64,000 nucleotides of DNA from Neostapfia colusana (lineage: Eukaryota; Streptophyta; Magnoliopsida; Poales; Poaceae). Location: the NCBI GenBank assembly GCA_030760725.1, contig JASWHV010000012.1, positions 44,609,652-44,673,651 on the forward strand. The letters run 5' to 3'. Positions within the stretch are counted from its first letter, which is position 1, and each line of letters starts with the position of its first letter. The notes under the pieces were generated by a model. It ran no database searches. It saw only the letters and a program-made list of their open reading frames with translations, and had not been told where the DNA came from. A program made the translations under genes and the position numbers. This document shows, piece after piece, positions 1-9,034 of the stretch.

Positions 1-330
1 CTAGACCTGCTATATTTTCATAGAAAACCCGCTGGACGGTTCTGAAGTCACCCCTTAGACCCTGTATAGTTGCTAAAAATTTCATTAAACACCCTAGGAC
101 ATGCTGTGTTGACATAGTAGGCTGAATACCCTGCTGTAATTTTGTAGAAAATCCCCTGTTCATGCTGAATTTACATTTCAGCCCTTGTGAAGCTGCTGAG
201 TTTACAAAAATACCCCTGTTTGGTGTCACACTCGCATTTTAGGCTCTAGTCAGTATGTTTCTACCAAAAATGACCCTATAGCATGGCTGATATCACAACT
301 TAAAACCCTATTAGTTGCTATTTATACCTA
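1..330. repeat. Degenerate tandem repeat, period about 60 bp
   Basis: About five diverged units share a pattern of CCCTgt, then gctg, then a tacaaaaat block, then CCCTgt and an atgctgatttcaca block. Units start near 58, 129, 183, 246 and 306. The array probably belongs to the U3 part of the LTR sequence that continues to 2019. It has no coding content. Confidence 0.4.
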
Positions 331-895
331 GAACACCAACCTAAGGATTTAGGAATGCGTAATAATATGTAAGTACATAATATAATGTTATCTGGCACAT
401 CATAGGTAATTTATGACCTGGAAATTGAATAATGAGCAAGGACACGACACATAATAGGTTCTCTTTGTATGTAATGCAATATCCAAGATTTGTGGTTTCG
501 GAGTCGTTTCTTATTAGTTCCCTTGTTAGGTTCATTGCACACGTGATGGCGTGGATAAAATCGGTCCCGAGCCGACGTTCGGCCTGCAAGCCCAAGCGAT
601 TGAAGATGAAGAGTTTGATCCGTGGACTGAGCAACAATATAAGAAAAAGGCAAGTGCCCTTGACCATTTTGCTCCTTTTTAGGATTATTAGTTAGAATTT
701 GCATGCATTGTCTTTAATATGAATCCCATGATAGGTTGTTTACTAATAGTTCCCTGTCTTTTCCTTGTAGCCCGGGTTTGGGTAGTTAGGGTTTACTTTT
801 ATGTCGTAATTCTCTGCTTAGCCCTGCTTAGATGTTGGGATGGGGAGTTATTACAATTAATTCTATTAATCATGATGTTTGTGATGATGATATGT

Positions 896-898
<3 letters not shown>

Positions 899-931
<33 letters not shown>
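899..931. repeat. (TA)n microsatellite
   Basis: An uninterrupted run of about 16 TA dinucleotides inside the LTR sequence. Confidence 0.95.
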
Positions 932-933
<2 letters not shown>

Positions 934-2019
934 TGTATGAGGAGGGTAGTATAGGGATCTAGCAGGCTGGTTGGTCTATGGTGGGTGCCGAGTGCACGAG
1001 ACTCGGGTTTTCGGTTAGTGACCTGTGTAGATCCTAAGGACCGGTTCGTGGGACTCCGTAAACTAGCTTATACCGTGTCACCACAAGAACTGGTATGGGA
1101 CAGAGTGACCAAGTAATTAGGTGCATTTCCGATGTAGTGTGAGTGTGTGGTAGGTGTGGGGAATGGGAGTCGGGCGGGACTACCCTGGGATCCGCAAGGC
1201 TCAAGAGGGGGCCACTGCAGGCGGAGGTAAAATAGACTCCAGGAGGCCGCAGGGGTGAAACCTCAGTGGGCTCATGCTCGTCGGGATTCCAATTGTAAAG
1301 GTCACATCGTGATCTCCTGGCCGCACACCTTAGAAAGTGTGAAATGTGGCTAGCTACCACGGGCAAAAGGGAGGTTTTAGTCCACCTGGCGACAGGGGAC
1401 GGAATCACGACTTGTGGGTAAAGGGTACAAACTCTGCAGAGTCAAAACTGTCTAGACAGCCGTGCTCACGGTCAAGAGCGGGCTAGTAACTCTCTCATGA
1501 TTAGCATGGTTTGGTTGGTGGTATTGGGATGTGGTTGGTGGTTTTTGGGACATGGATACAGTTGGACTTGGAGATACTTGGATACTTGGTTGGGATGGTT
1601 GGGATTTTCAGCTAGTAAATATGATGCTTAATAAGACTAACGTATAGGATGCTTAGTGCATAAGCCGAGTTAGCCTTTCTTGATTCTTGCCTCATAATGC
1701 ATAAAATTTTCCCACACTTGCTGAGTACATTATGTACTCAGGCATTTTCCTTTTTCTTCTATTATAATTTGTTGCTCAGTGAAAAGAAGCTCAAATGAAG
1801 ACGGTGTGAAGGTCACGTAGCTGCCAGTCGATTCGCCTGTGGACGGCCCTTGAAGCTTCTCCTCTTCCGCTGCTACACGAAACTCAATTAAGGTACAAAC
1901 GTTGTTTACTTTCAATATATAACTGTTTATCACTATATGTCCTACGTGTATGATGAAACCGATCCTGGCATACACGTAGATTGCGGCCCGTTTTGCTTTT
2001 TGTAAAACCGGGCATGACA

Positions 2020-2444
2020 AAACTCCCACTATCTCCTATGTGTTCAGAACCACGCACAGCACCTCCTCGCTCCCTACTTCCACTTTCTCCTCGGTGATTT
2101 GAACTTTGGGCACGATCCACCGGAACTTTCTCCATTTCCTCCGCCAATTTCTCCATTGTTAGGGCGGCGACCCTCTTCCCCGTTTCCGCCACTTGTTGGA
2201 ACAGCATGTCCCGCTCTTTGCCGGCCTGCTCCGCCACCGATACGGCCAGCGCTTGCTGTCCCACCAGCTGCTTCTGAATATCATCCACCCCATCCAATCT
2301 CCGCGATATGGACTCCAGTGCCCCGAAAATCTTCTCCCACTTCTCACCATCCGACTTCGCCGCCACCTCCATCGCATCGAGGACGAATCGTGTCTGTACA
2401 GACGGTTTCGCCGGAGCCGTCTTCGCCACCGCGACTCGAGCCAA
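2020..2444 (-). pseudogene. Ty3/gypsy gag N-terminal fragment (element H)
   Basis: The minus-strand frame reads TRFVLDAMEVAAKSDGEKW, then RRLDGVDDIQKQL, then a region matching the N-terminus of grass gypsy gag proteins (an FVLDA motif followed by a coiled-coil-like segment with repeated Gln). Gag forms the virus-like particle. The frame lies just inside the 5' LTR at 2601-2888, as expected for gag. It is broken at 2019 by the LTR to its left, after which the reading is foreign. There is no ATG before DAME; the upstream start is unclear. It is non-functional as seen here. Confidence 0.6.
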
Positions 2445-2585
2445 CCGGAGGGATTGTCGATCGAGAAGAAATCATCGGAAATCGCTAGATCGGCTCACCC
2501 CACCCGGGATTTTACAGCCCGAAGTCCCGTAACCTAGGCTTCCGCTGCTCCAATCCTCCACCTCCGCACCCCCAAGGACCTCCTT

Positions 2586-2599
2586 GCTCTGATTACCAA
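2586..2599 (-). other. Primer binding site of gypsy element H
   Basis: On the minus strand the sequence TTGGTAATCAGAGC directly follows the LTR end. It is the plant initiator-Met tRNA primer site (TGGTATCAGAGC) with one inserted A. Confidence 0.55.
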
Positions 2600-2600
2600 C

Positions 2601-2888
2601 TGTGACACCCCGAGGCCGGCATCGCGCTACCGATGTGGCGTGAGGTGGTCACGGCGGCCGCCGGTGGGGAGTCGGCACTTGCGAGGAAGAGAAAGGGGAG
2701 AGAGAGGAACGATGGCCGAATCTCCGTTTCTCTTTTCTATTTTTTTCTGTTTTCTGTTTCACCTTTCTCTGTAGCTTTGTACAATACTGGGAGACACCTA
2801 GGGCCACACTGTCCCCTATTACATAATGATTAATTACAATCAAACTCTTTCTGCTCCTCAATGAGTGCTCGTGTCACTGGGTGTAACA
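2601..2888 (-). mobile_element. 5' LTR of gypsy element H (288 bp)
   Basis: On the minus strand it starts TGTTACACCC at 2888 and ends GGTGTCACA at 2601, giving TG...CA termini, and is followed by the primer site and gag start. The second LTR lies to the left, outside the window. The right edge is only 142 bp from the start codon of the host gene at 3031, so the element sits in that gene's promoter or 5' leader region and points away from it. Confidence 0.65.
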
Positions 2889-3030
2889 CTGCCGACGCCC
2901 TCCTGGTCTACCAGGTCTCGCCCTCTCGCTTTGCATCCGCGGGAGCAACGCGTGCATTCTCGATAGCGAAATCTAAGCCTACTGGTCCCGGCCGTTGCAG
3001 AGATGCCAGTCCCGCGAAGCGGACGCGGCG
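2889..3030 (+). promoter_or_regulatory. Remaining 5' flank or leader of the host gene
   Basis: GC-rich sequence between the gypsy LTR and the proposed start codon. An earlier ATG at 3003 is out of frame with 3031 and would be a short upstream frame. No TATA box is visible in this short space, so the promoter may be the LTR, may be TATA-less, or may have been separated by the insertion. Confidence 0.3.
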
Positions 3031-3066
3031 ATGTCCGAGGTGACGGCGGCATTCCCCGGCGCCTCG
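3031..3066 (+). CDS. Host gene exon 1 (start)
   Basis: ATG followed by 11 codons (MSEVTAAFPGAS), then donor gtgagtgcc at 3067. It ends on a complete codon and joins exon 2 in frame. This ATG was chosen because the ATG at 3003 gives a frame that does not continue into exon 2. Confidence 0.5.
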
Positions 3067-3192
3067 GTGAGTGCCTCCTCCTATATACCACGTGCACCTC
3101 ACATGTTCGAGCTTGCGATGCAGCGCGCTGCCTTAGTGTTTGGTACTAGGTTTGTGACAATTTACCGGTCCATACGTTTTATGGCATTGTAG

Positions 3193-3366
3193 GTGGGCGA
3201 GGTGGAGGAGCTTGCATGTTCGGGCGAGCTGGTTGCGAAGGCAGTTGGGCGCGAGCTGCGCTCCCTGATGCTCGAACATGGGTGGAGGTGTCTTGGAGAG
3301 ACGGTTTATGTATACTCGACATTTGCTGAGAGTGAAGAGAGGACTGATCTCTGCGCTGTGAATGTG
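3193..3366 (+). CDS. Host gene exon 2
   Basis: The acceptor is ttgtag at 3187-3192 and the donor gtatgg at 3367. The 58 codons begin VGEVEELACSGELVAKAVGR and include SLMLEHGWRCLGETVYVY and SEERTDLCAVNV. The composition is that of a folded soluble domain (a helix rich in Leu, Glu and Arg, then a beta-like TVYVYSTF segment). It enters and leaves in phase 0. There is no signal peptide or membrane segment. The family was not recognised. Confidence 0.62.
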
Positions 3367-3776
3367 GTATGGTGTTTCTGCCCTACTCAACATTGTTGAA
3401 TATTCCTATTTCTGCACGTCAATGTTGTGGGCCTTCTCGATAATTGGGATTCAGCATGCAAAATGGGCTTACCAGATGGTCAGTTAGAGGGAGTGGTGGA
3501 TCAATGTATGAGAAATGGTCCATTGTGCGATAAATGTAGCTATCCCAGTGAACCATGTACAACAGTAATCAAACCTTAGTTTGTGCACTTGCATGGCTTG
3601 CCCTCAGTATGAAGAAAGTTGATACAGCTTGAACTAATAATGTTCAACCAAAACTAACCCATATATTGTTCAGAAACATCATGCCAGTTTATCATTAAAG
3701 TGCCATTTCGGCTTTAGTTATTTGAGCAATCTTAACAGCTCAGTGTTTCATCTCTTTATAAATTTATGTGTACCAT
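3367..3776 (+). other. Host intron 2, 5' part before the CACTA element
   Basis: No open frame with coding character and no repeat that I recognise. The last three bases (cat, 3774-3776) are the target duplication of the CACTA insertion. Confidence 0.5.
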
Positions 3777-3805
3777 CACTACAGGAAACTAGTAAATTAA
3801 CGAGG
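3777..3805. repeat. CACTA left terminal inverted repeat
   Basis: Starts CACTACAGGAAACTAGTAAA and continues TTAACGAGG. It pairs with 12147-12175. Confidence 0.9.
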
Positions 3806-3819
3806 GGTAATGATGGTGA

Positions 3820-4012
3820 AAATACACTGTCGTAAATAAGACCATTATTTACGACGGTTTATCCTACCGACGTAAATAAGCTACTTATTTACGACGGCTA
3901 CTGGGCACCGTCGTTAATAACGGCCTTATTAACGACGGTTGACCTAACTGTCGTAAATAAGTAGCTTATTTACGACGGTACAGGGAACCGTTGTAAATAA
4001 GCTTATAAATAT
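3820..4012. repeat. CACTA left subterminal repeats
   Basis: Repeated TTTACGACGG motifs in both orientations, the kind of short array to which TNPA-type proteins bind in En/Spm. Pairs of motifs can fold back on each other. Confidence 0.8.
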
Positions 4013-4018
4013 ACAGTC

Positions 4019-4250
4019 GCGCGCGCGGGAGGGGAGCAGTTCGCTCCCCTCCCGCGCGCTAACGCCGCCTCCGCCCCCCACGCTGCGCCGCCGCCAACCA
4101 CCGCCTCTGCCCCGGACGCCGCGCCGCCGCCCCCTGACGCTGCACCATCGGCCGCCCCCGGCAGCTCCCGGCCGGCCCCGGATGCCCCCGGCCGCTCCCG
4201 GCCGCCCCCTGCCGCCACCGGCCGCCCTCCGCCGCCGCCCAGCCCCTGCC
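4019..4250. repeat. GC-rich low-complexity block in CACTA
   Basis: CCGCCGCC and GGCCGCCCCCGG type simple sequence with very high GC. Open frames through it are composition artefacts. Confidence 0.6.
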
Positions 4251-4677
4251 TATATAGTAAGGTTAGTTTGTCATTAGTTTTGGTTTAATTAGGTGTTTAG
4301 TTTTATTTGTAAAAAGTTTAAATTTAATAGTTTATTCTAGTTTGTAATTGTGTAGTAATTAGATTATAATTAGATTGTAATTAGTTTGTTGAATTAGATA
4401 AGATTTTTTAAATAGTTTGTAATTGTTTACTTAGATTGTAATTGTTTAATTAGGTTATTTAATTAGTTTAAATTGTTTAATTAGTTATTTAGTTTTAGTT
4501 TGTAATTAGTTTGTTTAACTATTATATAATTGTTTAATTATTTTTTATTGTTCAATTAGTCTCATAAGTTTATTAGTTTGAAGTATTTAATTGTTGATTT
4601 AGTTTTAAAATGTTCAAATAGTTTTGAATTAGTTAATAATTGATTGTGAGTGTTTACTTATTATACGTATATTAACG

Positions 4678-5078
4678 GGTTTCGGGCCGACCCGGCATGG
4701 CACGACCCGCCATAGCACGGCCCAACTCGGCACAACCCGACCCGGCACGGCCAACCCGGCAGCACGGCAGGGCCCGATCCGGCACATGGCCCAACCCCCA
4801 ACATGGCACGGCCTGACCCGTCACAGCCCAACCCGGCACGGCCTGACCAGGCACGACACAGTCCAACCCTGCACGGCCTAACCCGACACGGCCCAATCTG
4901 GCAGCACGGCATGGCCCGACCTGGCACACGGCCCAACCCCTAGCACGGCATGGCCCGACGATACGGCACGTCTCGACCCTGCACGACATGCCCCGACCCG
5001 GCACGGCCCGACCCGCGGCCCGACCCGTCAAGACCCGGCCTGACCCGGCACGACACGGCACGGTCCGACCCGGCATAG
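4678..5078. repeat. Minisatellite of GGCACGGCCCGACCC units
   Basis: A degenerate tandem array of a unit of roughly 12-16 bp (cggcacggcccgaccc and variants). Long open frames on the minus strand (GRAVPCRVG-like) come only from this repetition. Confidence 0.75.
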
Positions 5079-5192
5079 GCCCTTTGAACTTTCAACTCTG
5101 ACCAACTTTCCTCCACTTTCTCGTTCTTTCCTCTATCTTAAATGATTGAAAGATGGAAATGTTTAACGTAATCTATAGTAATTGATTACCCG

Positions 5193-5248
5193 TTTCGAAT
5201 CTGCACGTTTCACATGCGATAGGCATGTGAAGCATGCAGGTTCGGAAT
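5193..5248. repeat. Inverted repeat (hairpin) in CACTA leader
   Basis: TTTCACATGC on the left faces GGCATGTGAA on the right across a 4-base loop, and the arms extend outward imperfectly for about 25 bp (CGAATCTGCACG against CATGCAGGTTCG). Confidence 0.6.
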
Positions 5249-5265
5249 TATACCTTTTTGGACAG

Positions 5266-5468
5266 CCTGAGAGTGATCGAGGACGTGCTTATGACGAGCT
5301 AGGTACGGGGTCTAGGTCCAGATGAGATTTTGACAGCATAACCTTATTGTTCTCTGCTGCACCATTTTTGGACGTGCAGTGGAGAACAGCGGGGTTATGC
5401 TGCTGAAATTTCGTTCGGATTCAGCCTCCGTGTCTCGTCATAAGCACGTTGCCTCGATCACTCTTGGG
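5266..5468. repeat. Long imperfect hairpin in CACTA leader
   Basis: The left arm GAGTGATCGAGGACGTGCTT (from 5271) matches the reverse complement of the right arm around 5434-5468 (CTCGTCATAAGCACG then CCTCGATCACTC). An inner pair, GACAGCATAACC against GGGTTATGCTGC, continues the stem. It lies about 100 bp upstream of the TNP2 start. Confidence 0.6.
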
Positions 5469-5565
5469 TGAGTTTAGGACCTCTCAGTCTAGGTATAGGG
5501 GTCGTGACATTAAATAAAAAATGAACTTATAATGATGTGTCTGCTTTGAAGGTATAACCTGAATC

Positions 5566-7922
5566 ATGGCTGAAGACCGCACATGGATGTACTCGGGTTG
5601 AAAAAATAATGGGCAACACTCAGATGAGTGGTTCACCAAGACTGATGCTTTTATACAACAAGCTTTTTCGTTGTCCAACAACAGTAAGGTGCGGTGCCCA
5701 TGTATGAAATGTCAGAACGCAAAGTTTTTCGACAAAGTGACTTTGACGTTTCACGTGTGTCGAAACGAGTTCATGCTAAAGTATGCGGTCTGGTACTTTC
5801 ACGGTGAGACACGTTCTCGAGCTGCTGAAGAAGAAGTGGTGTCTGATAACACGGGGGTTGATATGATGGATGAGATGCTTGAAGCCATAGATCCTAAATT
5901 GACGGTGGATGCTCCTACAACGGAAGTTGAAATGTTCTTCAAGCTCCTCAAAGCATCAGAAGAGCCTCTGCATGAACACACAAAAGTGACTCTTCTTAGT
6001 TTCCTGACCCAACTTATGGCAATTAAGTCTAAATATTCATGCTCCAATAACTGTTACAACGATCTCATCAAATTGATTTGTGATATCCTGCCACAACCTC
6101 ATAAAGTGTCGAAAGATATGTACCAGTCTAAGAAATTGCTATCTGGTCTTGGTATGAAATATGAGAAGATTGATGCGTGCCCAGACAACTGCATGCTTTT
6201 TTGGAAAGAGTATGCCGACGAGAAGAAGTGCTTACAATGTGGTAAGTCTAGGTTCGTTGAAGTTGATAATGACGAAGGCGAGCATGTACAGACTGAAATA
6301 GCACATAAGCAGCTTCGTTACTTTTCTGTTACACCTCGGTTGAAGCGTTTGTTTCTTTCGAAAAGAACTGCTAGACATATGCGATGGCACAAAGAAGGTG
6401 TACGTGAGAACAGTGGAGTTATGGTGCCTCCGTCCGACGGTGAGGCATGGAAGGCGTTGGACCGCTTCGATCCAGATTTTGCCAACGATGCAAGAAACAT
6501 CCGCATCGGGTTAGCGACGGATGATTTCTCACCGTTCAGTACTAACGCCACCCCATACTCATGTTGGCCGGTGCTCGTTATTCCGTACAATTTGCCACCA
6601 TCTTTGTGTATGAAGTATGAGTTTATGTTTGTCTGTCTCATTGTACCTGGACCAGATCATCCTGGTTCATGACTCAACATGATGTTGAAGCCGTTGATTG
6701 AGGAGTTAAAAATGTTACGGACAGGAATCGAAGCGTACGACTGTTATAGAAAATAGAAATTCAACCTTCGAGTTGCGTACTTATGGTCCGTTCATGACTT
6801 TCCAGCATACGGCATGTTTTCTGGCTGAAGCACTCATGGTCGTTTGACATGTCCGATATGTGCTGCAGACGCAGAATGTTTTCGGCTGAGTCATGGTGGC
6901 AAGATATCTTACTTTGATTGTCATAGACGTTGGTTACCTAAGAATCACATTTTTAGACAACAGAGGAATGCCTTCAAAAAGGACACTATTATCACAAAAG
7001 GACCACCGCAACGTTTGAACGGGTTAGAGATTTCTGCATTGTTGGACAAACTTGTGCCAGATGAAAATCGTCCACGATATTTTGTTGGTTACGGAGAGGA
7101 CCATAATTGGACTCATGTTTGTGCACTATGGGAGCTACCGTATGTGAAGTCCTTAATTCTAATGCACAACATTGATGTCATGCATTAGGAGCGTAACATT
7201 TGCGAGTGCATTGTAAGTACATGCTTGGATATGATGGGCAAAACAAAAGACAATCTAAAGGCTCGAAAGGATTTGGCAGTAGTTTGTAATCGTCCAAGTC
7301 TTGAACTCACTGAAGCGGGTGGCAAACCTCGCGTATCTTTCTGTCTTAAAGCTAAAGACAAGAAAGAAGTATTTAATTGGTTAAAAAAGTTGAAATTTCC
7401 AGATGGTTATGCTGCTAGCCTGAGACGAGTTGTGAATGTGAAGACTAAAAAACTCAGTGGGTTGAAAAGTCATGATTATCACATAATCATGGAACGACTT
7501 TTGTCAGTAATGTTTCGGGGCTATCTTGATGATGCAGTGTGGAAGGTGTTAGCCGAGCTTAGTTTTTTTTATAGACAGCTTTGTGCTAAAGAAATCACAA
7601 AGGAGATGATGGAAAAATTGGAAATAGAGGTACATGTGTTGTTATGTAAGATGAAATTTTTTTCCTTCTAGGCTTCTTCAACCCAATGCAACATCTCCTA
7701 ATACATCTTCCATATGAAGCTAAAGTGGGTGACCATGTTCAATATCGGTGGATGTATCACATTGAAAGAGCACTCAGAATGCTGAAACTAATGGTTCACA
7801 ATAGGTCAAGGGTAGAAGTATGCATCACCGAAGCTTTTACACTTCAGGAGTTAGGATACTTTTCAAGTGTTTACTTTGCAGAAGAAAACAATGTTAATGC
7901 TCAACGTTGCGGTACAATGTGA
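5566..7922 (+). pseudogene. TNP2-type CACTA transposase, decayed
   Basis: The frame starts at ATG 5566 with the transposase-associated N-terminal domain: MAEDRTWMYSG, then DEWFTKTDAF, then a zinc-binding VRCPCMKCQNAKFFD. The tnp2 domain follows, with FPAYGMFSG, RLTCPICAADAECF and RRWLPKNHIFRQQRNAF. At least five in-frame stops (5599, 6670, about 6754, about 6825, 7186) precede the end of this frame at 7671. A frameshift then leads to a DUF4218-like segment at 7686-7922 (LPYEAKVGDHVQYRWMY, then RALRMLKLMV). TNP2 proteins cut and join the CACTA ends. This copy cannot encode an active enzyme. Confidence 0.82.
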
Positions 7923-8352
7923 ATGAAGCACTTCCTTGTAGCGACCTCTCAATTTTTCAAACAAGAGGCACCACCGTTGGTAGTAGCACGAGCTACGATG
8001 CTATAACTGAATAAAAGACAACGGCATTGCTTTACATGTACGCAAATATAGATGAGATGGACAAATATTTTTAGTAAGTGTTTCTTCACCATGTATACTA
8101 AATAGCACGCATGTCTGAATTACTTATAATGACCCTGTTTTTCTTTATTTAGTCTGTTTGACCGAGAAAATTGGAAGTCTAAGCATCAACCTACGAGTAA
8201 GCAAGTACTAACGATGCGACATATTGGAGTAAATGGAGGGCCTAACTTCCAATCTTGGTTTAGAGAACATGTAATGATTTCTTTTCTTTCTCTCCTTCTA
8301 TGAATAACGATTTTGGGGCCAAAAAACCTTCTAACTTCTATATTTCGAACAG

Positions 8353-8625
8353 TGCAAAAATGACGCAGGTGTCCATGAGGACTTGCGTCAATTGTCATAC
8401 GGATCTACTAAAGTGAGAAGTTACGGTTGATACGATGGCAATGGGTTCCACTTTCGTACAACTGATTCTGAAGATCATCGTCCTCTAACGGCAACATGTA
8501 ACACTGGAGTTGTGAATACGACTCTGGATGCCGAAGGACGGGAAATGGATTACTATAGGATTATTAAAAGAATCCTTGAATTCAGTTTTGCCGGAAATAA
8601 AGAGCTAAATATAGTCTTTTTTACT
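8353..8625 (+). pseudogene. DUF4216-like C-terminal part of TNP2 transposase
   Basis: The translation reads CKNDAGVHEDLRQLSYGSTK, then a TGA, then YDGNGFHFRTTDSEDHRPLT and MDYYRIIKRILEFSF. This matches the DUF4216 region usually found at the C-terminal end of plant CACTA transposases. It is separated from the DUF4218-like part by frameshifts and about 430 bp with no clear frame. Confidence 0.6.
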
Positions 8626-9034
8626 GCGATTGGTTTGATAATAAAACAGGCACTCTACAAAACTAATTTGGCATGGTAGAAGTGAAACACAATGAACGAC
8701 TACGAGGATGTGACACATTCGTCCTTGCAAACCAAGTCGAGCAAGTGTATTATTTAAATTATCCTTGCAAAAAGCTACGTGCTTGATGGGTTGTACAAAA
8801 GGCCAATCCTCGTGAATAGTTATCTACACCAAATGATGATGAGTATAATGATACTTTGTCATCGAGCCAGGTCTAGAACTTGATGAGTTAGTTGGAGATG
8901 TTCGAGATATAGAGACTCGTGAGACACAAAAACGAAAACGAAAACCACTCACGGTTGAATTCTATTATCTTCTTTTCTATTATATTCCTTATTATTAATT
9001 GAATTCAATAAATAATAATTGTTCACTTAATAGG

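Larger units (their letters stand above)
1..2019 (+). mobile_element. LTR (solo or partial) of a gypsy-type retrotransposon
   Basis: The right end reads GGGCATGACA at 2010-2019, matching the TGTCA...TGACA termini common in grass gypsy LTRs. The body has the familiar gypsy LTR motif TTGCTGAGTACATTATGTAC at 1718-1737, and no coding frames. It interrupts a minus-strand gag frame (see 2020-2444), so it inserted into another element. The left end is outside the window, so solo LTR and full element cannot be told apart. The whole stretch is non-coding; short open frames in it look like chance. Confidence 0.5.

Noticed and set aside
1034..1408. 124-codon minus-strand frame
   Set aside because: It lies in non-coding LTR sequence, with no start context and no protein-like motif.
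4003..4218. Gly/Ala-rich minus-strand frame in the CACTA element
   Set aside because: Produced by GGC/CCG simple sequence; no start context and no homologous pattern.
4661..5076. Long minus-strand frames rich in Gly, Arg, Cys and Val
   Set aside because: They are translations of the GGCACGGCCCGACCC minisatellite; the frames stay open because the unit has no stop in either phase.
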